Program-made: the position numbers and the translations under genes
Notes under the pieces: generated by a model
What the model was told of the DNA's origin: nothing
Seen by the model: the letters and a program-made list of their open reading frames with translations, nothing else
Databases searched by the model: none
Assembly: GCF_023073715.1 (NCBI RefSeq)
Contig: NZ_JADPKA010000026.1
Coordinates: 186,001-250,000, forward strand
DNA: 64,000 nt
DNA from: Bradyrhizobium sp. 164
GTDB taxonomy: Bacteria > Pseudomonadota > Alphaproteobacteria > Rhizobiales > Xanthobacteraceae
Direction: 5' to 3'
Part shown: piece by piece, positions 1-11,967 of the stretch
Numbering within the stretch: the stretch's first letter is position 1
Layout of the letters: each line of letters opens with the position of its first letter

Positions 1-35
1 GTGTCGAAGTCCGCATGATCCTGCGTTGAGGCCAG

Positions 36-977
36 ATGCTCTCGTACATCCTCCGTCGCATCGTCGCAACACTTCCGGTGATGGCGATCGTCGCGCTGTT
101 CGTGTTCAGCCTGCTCTACATCGCGCCCGGTGATCCCGCCGTGGTGATCGCGGGCGATCAGGCGAGCCCGGAGGATGTCGAGCGCATCCGCCAGAGCCTC
201 GGCCTCGATCGGCCCTTCCTGGTCCAGTTCGGAAGCTGGGTCTGGCGTATCCTGCACGGCGATCTCGGCACCTCGATCTTCACCAATCTGCCCGTGTCGG
301 CGCTGATCGGCCAGCGCCTCGGACCGACGCTGTCACTGATGATGGTCACCCTGCTGCTCACAATCGTGGTCGCGGTGCCGCTCGGCGTGGTGGCGGCGTG
401 GAAGGCTGGCAGCCTGATCGACCGCGTGATCATGGGCTTTGCCGTGTTCGGCTTCTCGCTGCCCGTCTTCGTGGTCGGCTACATGCTCGCCTACGTCTTC
501 GCGCTCGAGTTGGAATGGCTGCCGGTGCAGGGGTATACGCCGCTCGCGCAAGGCTTCTGGCCGTGGCTCGAGAACCTGATCCTGCCGGCGATCGCGCTCG
601 GCTGCGTCTACATTGCGCTGATCGCGCGCATCACCCGCGCCACCATGCTCGAAGTCTTGCAGCAGGATTATATTCGCACCGCCCGCGCCAAGGGCCTCGG
701 GCAGGGGGGCATCCTGTTCGTTCACGCGCTGAAGAACGCGGCGGTTCCGATCGTGACCGTGATCGGAATCGGCATCGCACTCCTGATCGGCGGCGCGGTG
801 GTCACGGAGAGTGTGTTCGCGATCCCCGGTCTCGGCCGCCTCACGATCGACGCGATCTTGCGCCGCGACTATCCCGTCATCCAGGGTATCGTGCTGCTGT
901 TCAGCTTCGTCTACGTCCTCGTCAATCTGATGATCGACGTCATCTACACGCTCGTTGACCCGAGGATCCGCTATTGA
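36..977 (+). CDS. ABC transporter permease, DppB/OppB family
   Basis: Inner-membrane permease of a dipeptide/oligopeptide-type ABC importer. The 313-residue protein has the family layout: an N-terminal membrane anchor starting MLSYILRR, the GPGDPA segment near residue 32, a periplasmic loop with HGDLGTS, then five further hydrophobic segments. The EAA loop (ARAKGLGQGG, about residues 217-226) contacts the ATPases. The ATG at 36 follows a GAGG Shine-Dalgarno at 27-30. It overlaps the next permease gene by four bases, so the two are translationally coupled. Permease sequence alone does not give the substrate; peptides, opines, glutathione or nickel-type ligands are all possible. The binding-protein gene would lie to the left of the window. 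Confidence 0.93.
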   Translation: MLSYILRRIVATLPVMAIVALFVFSLLYIAPGDPAVVIAGDQASPEDVERIRQSLGLDRPFLVQFGSWVWRILHGDLGTSIFTNLPVSALIGQRLGPTLSLMMVTLLLTIVVAVPLGVVAAWKAGSLIDRVIMGFAVFGFSLPVFVVGYMLAYVFALELEWLPVQGYTPLAQGFWPWLENLILPAIALGCVYIALIARITRATMLEVLQQDYIRTARAKGLGQGGILFVHALKNAAVPIVTVIGIGIALLIGGAVVTESVFAIPGLGRLTIDAILRRDYPVIQGIVLLFSFVYVLVNLMIDVIYTLVDPRIRY

Positions 978-1897
978 CCGATACCACCGTCAATCCGCAA
1001 TCGCTTCCCGCTGGCTTCGTCGTCGCGCCACAACTACCCGAGATCCTGCGACCGGTCAGGATCCGGCTCGGTTTCATCGGGTTCTTGCGCGGCCATCCGA
1101 CAGTCGCGATCGGCGGCGCGCTGCTGCTGACCCTGGTCCTGATCGCGATCTTTGCGCCATATCTCGGAACAGTCGACCCGACCGCGCTCGCGCCGGCCAA
1201 GCGCACGCGGGCGCCGTCGGCCGATTTCTGGTTCGGCACCGACGTGCTCGGCCGCGACATCTATTCGCGCGTGCTGTTTGGCGCGCGGGTCTCGCTCACG
1301 GTCGGGCTTTCAGTTGCGATCTTCGCATCCGCGGCCGGCCTTGCCATCGGCATGGTTTCCGGCTTCATCCGCTGGGCCGACGGCATCCTAATGCGCTTCA
1401 TGGACGGCCTGATGTCGATCCCGCCGATCCTGCTCGCGATCGCGCTGATGGCGCTGACCCGCGGCAGCGTCGGCAACGTCATCCTGGCTATCACCATCGC
1501 CGAAATCCCGCGTGTTTCGCGCCTCGTCCGCAGCGTGGTGCTGTCGTTGCGCGAGCAGCCTTATGTGGACGCAGCCGTCGCCTGCGGCACGCGCACGCCG
1601 ATGATCATCTTGCGCCATATCCTGCCCAACACGGTGGCGCCGATGCTGGTGCAGGCGACCTATATCTGCGCCAGCGCCATGATCACGGAGGCGATCCTGT
1701 CCTTCATCGGCGCAGGGACGCCGCCGACTATTCCGTCCTGGGGCAACATCATGGCCGAGGGCCGCGCGCTGTGGCAGGTCAAGCCCTACATCGTGTTCTT
1801 TCCGGCTGCATTCCTGTCCGTGACCGTGCTCGCCGTGAACCTGCTTGGCGACGGTCTTCGCGACGCGCTCGATCCGCGCATGGCCAAGAGCCTTTGA
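974..1897 (+). CDS. ABC transporter permease, DppC/OppC family
   Basis: Second permease of the peptide-type importer, 307 residues. It has the DppC signature: a first membrane helix at about residues 42-62, then [19 protein letters not shown] (about 89-107), five more helices and the EAA loop near [17 protein letters not shown]. The start is TTG at 974, which overlaps the TGA of the upstream permease (975-977). This non-ATG start fits coupled translation. It is followed after 16 bases by the first ATPase gene. It pairs with the DppB-like protein to form the membrane channel. Confidence 0.92.
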   Translation: MTDTTVNPQSLPAGFVVAPQLPEILRPVRIRLGFIGFLRGHPTVAIGGALLLTLVLIAIFAPYLGTVDPTALAPAKRTRAPSADFWFGTDVLGRDIYSRVLFGARVSLTVGLSVAIFASAAGLAIGMVSGFIRWADGILMRFMDGLMSIPPILLAIALMALTRGSVGNVILAITIAEIPRVSRLVRSVVLSLREQPYVDAAVACGTRTPMIILRHILPNTVAPMLVQATYICASAMITEAILSFIGAGTPPTIPSWGNIMAEGRALWQVKPYIVFFPAAFLSVTVLAVNLLGDGLRDALDPRMAKSL

Positions 1898-1913
1898 AGA
1901 GGGGCTGATCGCG

Positions 1914-2899
<986 letters not shown>

Positions 2900-2903
<4 letters not shown>

Positions 2904-3877
2904 GTGCTCCGCTGCTCCAGGTCAACGACCTCAAGAAGCATTTTCCGGTCAAGACCGGCTTGTTCGGCCGCAAGTCCGAACGGGTCTATGCGGTGGACGG
3001 CGTGTCGTTCGAGATCGCGCGCGGCGAGACGCTGTCGCTGGTCGGCGAGTCCGGCTGCGGCAAGTCGACGGTCGGTCGCGCCATCCTGCGGCTGTTCGAC
3101 ATCACCGCGGGGCAGGTGATCCTCGACGGCCAGAGGATCGACGATGCCGCGCCGAGCACGATGCGTCAGATGCGCCGCCGCGTGCAGGTGGTATTCCAGG
3201 ATCCGTTCTCGAGTCTCAATCCGCGCATGCGCGTGCGCGACATCCTGGCCGAACCGATCCGCAATTTCGGCCTCGCCAAATCCGCGGAAGACCTCGAACT
3301 GCGCGTCACCGCGCTGATGGACACGGTCCGCCTGCCGCGCGAGGCGCTGAATCGCAGGCCCCACGAGTTCTCCGGCGGCCAGCGCCAGCGCATCGGTATC
3401 GCGCGGGCGCTCGCGGCCGAGCCCGAGTTGATCGTCTGCGACGAGGCAGTCTCGGCGCTCGACGTCTCGGTCAAGGCGCAGATCGTCAATCTGCTTCAGG
3501 ATCTCCAGCACGAGTTCGGCCTTGCGCTCTTGTTCATCAGCCACGATCTCGCGATCGTCGAGCACATGACCCACCGCGTTGCAGTGATGTATCTCGGCAA
3601 GATCATCGAGGTGGCGCCGCGCCGCGAGATATTTGCCGCGCCAAAGCACCCCTATACCAAGGCGCTGCTTTCGGCGGTGCCGTTGCCCGAGCCGGGCGCC
3701 CGGCGCAATCCCATCATCCTCAAGGGCGACGTGCCGAGCCCGATCAATCCGCCGCGTGGATGCCGTTTCCACACCCGCTGTCCCTTCGTCTTCGACCGCT
3801 GCCGGACCGAGGAGCCGACGCTGCGCGCGACGGGCGCCGAGCAGTGGGTGGCCTGTCACCTCGAAGACGCGCCTTAA
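2900..3877 (+). CDS. ABC transporter ATP-binding protein, DppF/OppF family
   Basis: Second ATPase of the peptide-type importer, 325 residues, heterodimerising with the DppD-like protein. It shows Walker [12 protein letters not shown], the Q-loop [12 protein letters not shown], the signature [15 protein letters not shown], Walker [13 protein letters not shown] and the C-terminal cysteine region [15 protein letters not shown]. It is the last gene of the four-gene cluster 36-3877. The next gene is convergent, with only four bases between the two stop codons, so the transcripts must meet here. Confidence 0.94.
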
Positions 3878-3881
3878 CGCC

Positions 3882-4169
3882 TCAACCCTGGCGGCGCAGG
3901 AAGCCCGTAATCGTCACCTTCTCCCAGATGCCGGCGGCGGCAAAAGGATCGGCGCGGTTGAAGGCCTCGACCTCGGTGCGACCTGCCGCCTCGATCAGGA
4001 ACAGGCTGCCGATCATGGTCGCGCCGTCGTCGGAGACGAGCGGTCCCGACATCACGATCTTGACGCCGAAGCGCGAGGTGTCGCTGAGGAAAGCCTTGTG
4101 GGCGTCGTAATTGGCGAGCCGGGTCGGCAGCGCGCCGGCGCGGTCGAGGGCGTGAATGGCGAACAGCAT
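3882..4169 (-). CDS. YciI-like family protein
   Basis: A 95-residue cytoplasmic protein of the YciI / muconolactone-isomerase-like ferredoxin fold. It starts MLFAIHALDR and contains the family pattern of an early Asp-His region (NYDAHKAFL), SGPLVSDDG and a late FNRADPFAAAGIW segment where the acidic or histidine catalytic pair usually sits. YciI-like proteins often sit in aromatic degradation operons as small isomerases or dehalogenase-like enzymes; the exact reaction here is unknown. It is the last gene of the operon that begins at 14739, 66 bases after the binding-protein gene and behind a strong hairpin. Confidence 0.85.
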   Translation of the reverse strand: MLFAIHALDRAGALPTRLANYDAHKAFLSDTSRFGVKIVMSGPLVSDDGATMIGSLFLIEAAGRTEVEAFNRADPFAAAGIWEKVTITGFLRRQG

Positions 4170-4187
4170 GGGGAGATCCGTTTCTTG

Positions 4188-4213
4188 GGACGGCCGCGAG
4201 GACGCGGCCGTCC
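4188..4213 (-). terminator. Perfect 11-bp intercistronic hairpin
   Basis: GGACGGCCGCG and its exact reverse complement surround a four-base loop. It lies between the binding-protein stop (4236) and the YciI-like start (4169) on the transcribed - strand. No T-run follows, so it is more likely a processing or mRNA-stabilising element, or a leaky attenuator, than a full intrinsic terminator. Such hairpins behind binding-protein genes commonly raise their mRNA level above that of neighbouring cistrons. Confidence 0.6.
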
Positions 4214-4235
4214 GGGCCTGTCGTGAGCGGTTGGT

Positions 4236-5210
4236 CTACTTCGCGCTGAGCTTGCCCGCCTCCTCGAAGGTCGGGCAGGTCCGCTGCTCCAGCGGCACGT
4301 CGAACGGCTGGTAATTGTCCTTGGTGATCACCGTAGGCTTTAGCACGATCTCGCTGATGACCGGCTGATTGCGCAACGACCGGATCGCCATCATGGTGCC
4401 GAGGCAGCCTTGGGCAAATCCGTTGTAATCCCCACTTGCCAGGAGCTTGCCGGATTTGATCGCATCGATCGCCTCCTTGGTGCCGTTGATGCCGATCACC
4501 TGAGCCTTGCGGTTGGCGCCGTCCAGCGCCTCGATCGCGCCGACCGCCATGGCATCGTTGGCGGCGAGCACGCCGTCGATCTGTGAATTCGACTGCATCA
4601 GATTCTCCATCACCTGGAGCGCCTGGAGCCGCTGGTAATTGCCCGGCTGCGAGGCCAGCAGCTTGGCCCCCGGGCTTTCCTTCAGCGCGTCGTTGAAGCC
4701 GCGGACCCGGTCGACATTGGTCAGTGAGCCCTTGACGCCTTCGATGATGACGATATTGCCCTTGCCGCCGAGCGTCTTGAGCAGGAAGCGCGCAGTCTCG
4801 AGCCCGAGGCTGTAATCGTCGGCGCCGACGAAGGAGAGGAACTTGCCGCCCGCGGAACGATCGGTGATGTTGACGACGGGGATCTTTGCCTCGTTGATCT
4901 TCTCGACACCGGGCACCATCGCCTTGTAATCGACCGGCGTGAAGACGATCGCGCTCGGCTTCTTCACCACGACGTCCTCGATCTGGCTGAGCTGCTCGGG
5001 GATCGAATCCGGCTTGGTCGGGATGTACTGAAGCGTCTTCGCGTTCAGCGTCTTCGCCATATTGTCGGCACCGACCCGAACCGTCTGGAAGAACGGATTG
5101 GTCTGGTTCTTGGTGAAGATGGCGATGGTCTCGCCGTCGGCGCGTGCTTGCGTGCTGAACGCGGCCGCCATCAGCAGCGGTAGCGCCAGATAGCCCAGTT
5201 TCTGTTTCAT
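4236..5210 (-). CDS. Sugar-type ABC transporter periplasmic binding protein (RbsB-like)
   Basis: Periplasmic type-1 binding protein of the ribose/galactose family, 324 residues from the ATG at 5210, which is preceded by a clear GGAGG at a good distance. An in-frame start 18 bases upstream is possible but less likely. The signal peptide is MKQKLGYLALPLLMAAAF followed by an Ala-rich cleavage site before DGETIAIF. Typical family segments are NPFFQTVRVG, FTPVDYKAMVPGVEK, GANRKAQVIGING and LASGDYNGFAQG. It is encoded with two RbsC-like permeases and an RbsA-like ATPase inside the hydroxyquinol operon. The ligand may therefore be an aromatic precursor or glycoside rather than a plain sugar; that is an inference from context. 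Confidence 0.92.
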   Translation of the reverse strand: MKQKLGYLALPLLMAAAFSTQARADGETIAIFTKNQTNPFFQTVRVGADNMAKTLNAKTLQYIPTKPDSIPEQLSQIEDVVVKKPSAIVFTPVDYKAMVPGVEKINEAKIPVVNITDRSAGGKFLSFVGADDYSLGLETARFLLKTLGGKGNIVIIEGVKGSLTNVDRVRGFNDALKESPGAKLLASQPGNYQRLQALQVMENLMQSNSQIDGVLAANDAMAVGAIEALDGANRKAQVIGINGTKEAIDAIKSGKLLASGDYNGFAQGCLGTMMAIRSLRNQPVISEIVLKPTVITKDNYQPFDVPLEQRTCPTFEEAGKLSAK

Positions 5211-5252
5211 ATTGCCTCCATCCCTCATTTTGCTTGTTTGAACCTCAAAAGC

Positions 5253-6230
5253 TCATTGCGTGCGGCGGCGGGTCTTCATGTCGAGCCAGACCGCGAGAAT
5301 GACGATGATGCCGGTCACGAGCGGCTGCCAGTTGGCGCTGACCGAGAGCAGGTTCATGCCGTTCAGCACCAGCGTCAGGATCAGTGCGCCGATGAACGTG
5401 CCGAACACCGTGCCGACGCCGCCGAACAGCGAGGTGCCGCCGATCAGCACGGCCGCGATCGCGGGCAAGGTCAGGCTCTCGCCAATGTCGGCCTCGGCCG
5501 AGTTCAGCCGCGACAGGAAGATAATCGAGGCAAGTCCCGCCATGGTGCCGGAGACGGTGTAGACCAGCAGCAGGCGGCGCGCGACCGGGATGCCGGAGAG
5601 GCGGGCGGCGACCGGATTGGCGCCGATCGCATAGATCTCCTGGCCCCAGATCGTGCGCTGCGCGAACAGCGTTCCGATCCCGAGGAACACCAGCAGCAGA
5701 TAGACCGGGATCGGCAGGCCGAACAGGTAGCCGCTGCCGATCTGGCGGAAGCCTGCGGGGAAGCCGTGAAGGGTCTCGCCCGCCATGTACCAATAGGTGA
5801 GGCCGTTCAGCACCCAGAGCATGCCGTAGGTGGCGATGAAGGAGGGGATGCGCAGCGCGGTGACCATGATGCCGTTGAGGAGGCCAACGATGCCGCCGCA
5901 GGCAAGCCCGGTGAGGATGCCAAGCGCCGGCGAGCCGGTCTTGTGGATCACGGTCCCGGCGATGCAGGCAGACAGTGCGACATTGGCGCCGACGGAGAGA
6001 TCAAGGCCGGCGGTCAGCACCACCAGAGTCAGGCCGGAGGCGATAAAGAAGGTCAGGCTCGCCTGCCTCAGCACGTTGAGGATGTTGCCGAGGCTCAGGA
6101 AGGAATCGCTCAGCACGGCGAGCACGGCGCAGATCAGCAGCGCCGCGAGCAGGCGATAGAACAGCTGGATCGCATCCTGCGACAGGAACGAGCGGGGCGG
6201 CGCGATGGCGTCCTTGGTGATGTCGGTCAT
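5253..6230 (-). CDS. Sugar-type ABC transporter permease (RbsC-like), first copy
   Basis: A 325-residue inner-membrane permease of the BPD_transp_2 (RbsC) family. It has about eight to ten hydrophobic segments, the early LTLVVLTAGLDLSVGAN motif typical of RbsC and the conserved LIGGTSLFGGVGTVFGT loop near residue 265. It begins at the ATG at 6230 inside the stop of the preceding permease (TGA overlap), showing coupling. Two different RbsC-like permeases in one operon suggest a heterodimeric channel. Confidence 0.92.
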   Translation of the reverse strand: MTDITKDAIAPPRSFLSQDAIQLFYRLLAALLICAVLAVLSDSFLSLGNILNVLRQASLTFFIASGLTLVVLTAGLDLSVGANVALSACIAGTVIHKTGSPALGILTGLACGGIVGLLNGIMVTALRIPSFIATYGMLWVLNGLTYWYMAGETLHGFPAGFRQIGSGYLFGLPIPVYLLLVFLGIGTLFAQRTIWGQEIYAIGANPVAARLSGIPVARRLLLVYTVSGTMAGLASIIFLSRLNSAEADIGESLTLPAIAAVLIGGTSLFGGVGTVFGTFIGALILTLVLNGMNLLSVSANWQPLVTGIIVILAVWLDMKTRRRTQ

Positions 6231-7169
6231 GCGCGGCTCCTGAGGCCATCGAGGAACAGGGCGACGATGACGAGCACGCCGACGCTTGCCACCTGCACCG
6301 AGGACGGCAACGAGATCAGGTTCAGCCCGTTGCGCAACACGCCGACGGAAAGAACGCCGAGCAAGGTGCCGAGCAGCCAGCCATTGCCGCGCTCAAACGA
6401 GGTGCCCCCGACGGCAACGGCCGCGATGGCATCGAATTCAAGCCCGAGGCCGGCGGTGGGGTGGCCGGAATTCATCCGCGCGGTCATCAAGAGGCCGGCG
6501 ATGCCAGCCATGGCGCCGCCGATCGCATAGACCGCGATCAAGAGCCGGTTCGGCGAGAGACCCGCATAGCGCAGCGCCTCGCGGTTGCCACCGAGGGCGA
6601 AGATGTAGGTGCCGAAGCGGGTATGATAGAGCAGGCCGTGAAACGCCGCGTAGGTCACGAGCGCCATCACGATTGGCACGGGGATGCCCAAAAGCGTCGC
6701 CGAGTAGATGTCGCGCACGCTGTGGGGAATGCCGACCACGCTCTGGCCGTCACTGACGATCAGCGACAGGCCCTGCGCCATGCCGAGCGTGCCGAGCGTC
6801 GCGACGAAGGGCGGAATGCCGAGGATGGCGACCAGCCAGCCGTTGGCGATACCGAAGGCGGTGCCGACCAGCAGGCCGGCACCTAAGCCCAGCAACATCG
6901 ATTTCGTGGCGAGCGATACGATCGCGACGCAGAGCGAGGTCAGCGTCAGCACCGCGCCCATCGACAGGTCCAGCCCCTCGGTCATGATGATCAGCGTCAT
7001 CGGCAGCGCGAGCATGGTGAGAATGGTCGATTGCACCAGCACGTTGGAGAGGTTGGCGACCGACAGGAAGCCGGGCGCGATCACGCTGAACAGCGCGATC
7101 AGCAGCACCAGCACCATGGCGACGCCGGGAATGCGTTGCAGCGGATTGGGCTCTGAGACGATCGCGGCT

Positions 7170-7177
<8 letters not shown>
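6227..7177 (-). CDS. Sugar-type ABC transporter permease (RbsC-like), second copy
   Basis: A 316-residue RbsC-family permease starting MREAAIVSEPNP. Family marks are LIIMTEGLDLSMGAVL (about 62-77), a run of membrane helices and VAVGGTSFERGNGWLLGT near residue 255. It overlaps the ATPase gene upstream by eight bases and the next permease downstream by four. It is clearly diverged from the permease at 5253-6230, so the pair is not a recent duplication. It is the partner in the same import complex. Confidence 0.92.
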
Positions 7178-8689
<1,512 letters not shown>

Positions 8690-8693
<4 letters not shown>

Positions 8694-10084
8694 ACCATGG
8701 CTCCGCTCGCAAAGATCTTGCCGGGGTTCATCAGTCCATCAGGGTCGAGCGCGGACTTGATCGACCGCATCACGTCGACGGCCTCGCCGAGCTCGTCGGT
8801 GAGATAGTCGATCTTGCCGAGCCCGATGCCGTGCTCGCCAGTGCAGGTGCCGTCCATGGCGATGGCCCGGGCGACCATGCGCGCCTGAAGCGCCTTGGCG
8901 CCTTCGGCTTCGTCGGGCTTTGCCGGGTCGATCAGGATCAGCATGTGGAAATTGCCGTCTCCGACATGGCCGACAATCGGTGCCGTGAAGCCGTGCGCGT
9001 CCGCATCCCGCCGCGTCTCGGTCAAGCATTCCGCCAGCCGCGAGATCGGCACGCAGACATCGGTGATCACCGCCCGCGCACCGGGCCGCAAGCCGAGGCC
9101 GGCATAGAGCGTGTTGTCCCGAGCGTGCCAGAGCCGGCTGCGGTCTTCCGGCGCCTTGGCCCAGGCAAAGCCATGGCCGCCATGGTCGGCGGCGATCGCC
9201 TGCGCGGCCTCGGCCTGCTCGGCGACGGAAGCCGCGGAGCCATGGAATTCGAAGAACAAGGTCGGGGCCTCGCGATAGCCGAGCTTTGCATAGGCATTGA
9301 TGCCGTGCATCATGACGTCGTCGAGCAACTCGATGCGCGCAACGGGGATCGCCGACTGGATCACGGAGATCGCGGTATCGACGGCATTGTGCAGGCTATC
9401 GAAGCTGCACACTGCGGCCGAGATCGCCTGCGGCACGGGATGGACCTTCAGCGTGATCTCCGTGATGACACCAAGCGTGCCCTCCGCGCCGACGAACATG
9501 CGCGTCAAATCATAACCGGCCGCCGATTTGCGCGCGCGCCTAGCCGTCCGAATCACCCGCCCGTCCGCGAGCACCACCTCCAGCGCCATGACGTTGTCTT
9601 TCATGGTGCCGTAGCGCACCGCCATGGTGCCTGAGGCGCGCGTCGACGTCATGCCGCCGATCGAGGCGTCCGCGCCGGGATCGATCGGGAAGAACAGGCC
9701 GGTCGTCCGTAGCTCCGCATTGAGCTGCTTTCGCGTGATGCCGGGCTGCACCACGACATCCATGTCGCTGTCGTGGACGGCAAGCACCTTGTTCATGCGC
9801 GCGAAGTCGAAGCAGACGCCGCCGGCGACCGCGGCCGCATTGCCTTCGAGCGAAGTGCCGGCGCCGAACGGGACGATCGGCATGCCCGCGCTCGCGCAGA
9901 GTTTCACGATCTCGGCGACCTCCTGCGTGCTTTCAGGGAAGACGACGATGTCGGGCGGCAAGTTGCGGTAATGCGACTCGCTCTGCCCGTGCTGGTCGAG
10001 CACGCCGCGCGCAACGCTCGCGCGCGGGCCGATCATGCCGGTAAGGCGATCGGCCAATATGCTCGTGCTGACCCGCGGTCCCAT
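8690..10084 (-). CDS. FAD-binding oxidase of the GlcD/D-lactate dehydrogenase family
   Basis: A 464-residue flavoenzyme with an N-terminal FAD_binding_4 (PCMH) domain: PPDIVVFPESTQEVAEIV, then PFGAGTSLEGN and GGMTSTRASG. The C-terminal FAD-oxidase domain carries VGHVGDGNFH and the conserved ending TGEHGIGLGK...NPGKIF. Relatives oxidise D-2-hydroxy acids such as glycolate, D-lactate or D-2-hydroxyglutarate and pass electrons to quinone or cytochrome. Its place between an importer and hydroxyquinol dioxygenase suggests oxidation of a hydroxy-acid side chain or intermediate; the substrate is not readable from the sequence. Confidence 0.9.
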
Positions 10085-10143
10085 CCTCAGCTCTCCGTCC
10101 GCCCCCTGTTGCCGGACTCTTGTTGGTCCGCTGCCGCTTCAGC

Positions 10144-11028
10144 TTAAGCGGCCTTTGCGTTGCTCGCGACCTGCTTCAGGCCGAAATCGTAATTGAGGTG
10201 AAAATACTCGCGCTGCACCATGCGACCATCCGGCGCACGGCCGGCGGGATGCCGGACGAATTCGCGGATCAGGCTGTCCTTGACGCCGAACACCACATCA
10301 CTGTCGAGATACTGGTCGCCCGCGACGAATACGTGCGTCACGAGCTGCTCGAAACCCGGCGCTGAGATCATGAAATGCACATGGGCGGGGCGCCAGGGGT
10401 GGCGGCCCTGGGCTTCCAGCATCTCGCCGACCGGGCCGTCATGCGGGATCGGATAGGCCGCCGGCTTGATCGACCAAAAATGGAAGCGGCCATTGGCATC
10501 GGTGTGAAAGCGCGCGCGCATCGCGAGATCGCCGATGGCGTCGAGCTGCTGCACGTCGTAATAACCGTCGTCGTCGGAATGCCAGACGTCGACCACGGCG
10601 CCCGCAAGCGGCTTTCCGTCGACGCTCGAGACCGAGCCGGTGACCAGCATCGGATCGCCTTCCATCGGACCCGAGATATCGGCGCCACTATCCTTCTCCG
10701 GCGCAGCCTGGACGAAAAACGGGCCGAGCACCGTGGTCTCGGTCGCGCCTTCGGGCACCGGGTGATTGGTGGCATCGACCAGCATGGAGACGCCGAGCGT
10801 GTCCGATAGCAGAATGAATTCCTGGCGCTTGTCGTCGCACATGTGCCCGGTGCGGGTCAGGAAGTCGATGCCGTATTCCCATTCCTTCTGGGTCGGCCGC
10901 ACCTCGCGGACGAAGGCATGAAGATGACGGACCAGCGCTTCGCTGATTTGCTTGATGCGCGGATCAGTCGCGCGCGCGATCCGCTCCAGCACCGCGTCTG
11001 TGATCGTGTTCTCGTTGAAGTTACGCAT
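10144..11028 (-). CDS. Hydroxyquinol 1,2-dioxygenase (intradiol ring cleavage)
   Basis: A 294-residue intradiol dioxygenase. The helical N-terminal dimerisation domain starts MRNFNENTITDAVLER and is typical of hydroxyquinol (1,2,4-trihydroxybenzene) enzymes rather than catechol or protocatechuate ones. The non-heme Fe(III) ligands are visible as Tyr in DDDGYYDVQ (about Y157), Tyr192 in AAYPIP and His216/His218 in RPAHVHF. The reaction is hydroxyquinol + O2 to maleylacetate. Maleylacetate reductase, the next enzyme of the pathway, is encoded at 13340-14419 in the same operon, which strongly supports the call over catechol dioxygenase. Confidence 0.92.
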   Translation of the reverse strand: MRNFNENTITDAVLERIARATDPRIKQISEALVRHLHAFVREVRPTQKEWEYGIDFLTRTGHMCDDKRQEFILLSDTLGVSMLVDATNHPVPEGATETTVLGPFFVQAAPEKDSGADISGPMEGDPMLVTGSVSSVDGKPLAGAVVDVWHSDDDGYYDVQQLDAIGDLAMRARFHTDANGRFHFWSIKPAAYPIPHDGPVGEMLEAQGRHPWRPAHVHFMISAPGFEQLVTHVFVAGDQYLDSDVVFGVKDSLIREFVRHPAGRAPDGRMVQREYFHLNYDFGLKQVASNAKAA

Positions 11029-11043
11029 GTGTGCCTCCGTTGA

Positions 11044-11946
11044 TCACAGCTTCGGCTCGCCGAGGCCGGCCAGCCGTTCGAGATGCTTGACGGTCGCAAT
11101 GAAGTCGGCCTCGCCCTCGCCCTGCGCGACCAGCGAACCATAGGTCTCGCGCACTTGCGCCGCTAGCTGTAGCGGAACGCCGACGGCGTGGCCGGCGCCG
11201 AGGATGAGGTCGAGGTCCTTGGCCATCTGCTTGCAGGAGAAAGTGGACTCGAAATCGCGGTTGCGCAGCGGCGCTGTCTTGTACTTCACCATCGGCGAAG
11301 CCACGGCACTGTCGTCGAGCACCTTCAAGATGTCCTGCCAGGCAATGCCGCCCTTGCGTGCCAGCGCCAGGCTCTCCGCCATCATCGCGGCCGAAACCGC
11401 GATCATCAGATTGACCGAGAGTTTTGCATAGCGCGCTTCCTCGGCGGGCCCGAGATAGGTCTGGGCACGGGTGAAGGCGGCGAACAGCGGCTTTGCGCTT
11501 TCGAAGGCGTCCTTTGGACCCGAGACGAAGCAGGTCAGTGCGCCGGTGTGGACGATGCTGGCATTGCCGGAGACCGGCGAGCGAAGATAGGCAATGCCGT
11601 GCGCCTGCGCGGCGGCTGCAATCTCAGTAGAGGCCTCCACACTCACAGTGCTGGTCTCGATGAGAACAGCTCCGGGCGTCATCGCGGCCATGAGGCCGGC
11701 AGGATCGAGCAGCGCGCCGCGCAAGGCGGCGTCGTCGGGCAGGGACGTGACCACTGCCGTCTTGCCGCTCACGGCCTCGGCCGACGTAGCGGCAATCGCA
11801 ATGCCTTGCGCGCGTGCCTCGGTGATTCGCGCCGCGCTCTGATCGAACGCGCTGACCGCGTAACCGGCCTTGGTGACGAGCACCGACATCGGCAGGCCCA
11901 TCTTGCCGATCCCGATGAAAGCGACATTCCTTGAAGCGTCAGTCAT
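11044..11946 (-). CDS. NAD(P)-dependent 3-hydroxyisobutyrate-dehydrogenase-family oxidoreductase
   Basis: A 300-residue beta-hydroxyacid dehydrogenase. The N-terminal Rossmann fold has GIGKMGLPM (about 12-20), followed by the substrate loop LRSPVSGNASIVHTG and the catalytic lysine in AKLSVNLMIAV. The family oxidises 3-hydroxyisobutyrate, tartronate semialdehyde, 6-phosphogluconate and related 3-hydroxy acids. It lies 15 bases upstream of the dioxygenase gene. It may handle a side-chain product of the aromatic substrate; the true substrate cannot be told from sequence. Confidence 0.88.
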   Translation of the reverse strand: MTDASRNVAFIGIGKMGLPMSVLVTKAGYAVSAFDQSAARITEARAQGIAIAATSAEAVSGKTAVVTSLPDDAALRGALLDPAGLMAAMTPGAVLIETSTVSVEASTEIAAAAQAHGIAYLRSPVSGNASIVHTGALTCFVSGPKDAFESAKPLFAAFTRAQTYLGPAEEARYAKLSVNLMIAVSAAMMAESLALARKGGIAWQDILKVLDDSAVASPMVKYKTAPLRNRDFESTFSCKQMAKDLDLILGAGHAVGVPLQLAAQVRETYGSLVAQGEGEADFIATVKHLERLAGLGEPKL

Positions 11947-11967
11947 TGTTCTTGTCCACTGGCGCCT

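Noticed and set aside
1..29. Possible 3' end of an upstream gene (VEVRMILR then TGA at 27-29, or a stop at 16-18 in another frame).
   Set aside because: Only a few codons are present, so neither frame nor product can be assigned; a binding-protein gene is expected but not seen.
5238..6530. A 430-codon open frame on the + strand opposite two permease genes.
   Set aside because: Antisense image of membrane-protein codons; very His/Gln/Asp/Ala-rich with no domain.
10144..11028. Catechol 1,2-dioxygenase.
   Set aside because: The N-terminal domain and the neighbouring maleylacetate reductase point to hydroxyquinol; no muconate cycloisomerase is encoded in the operon.
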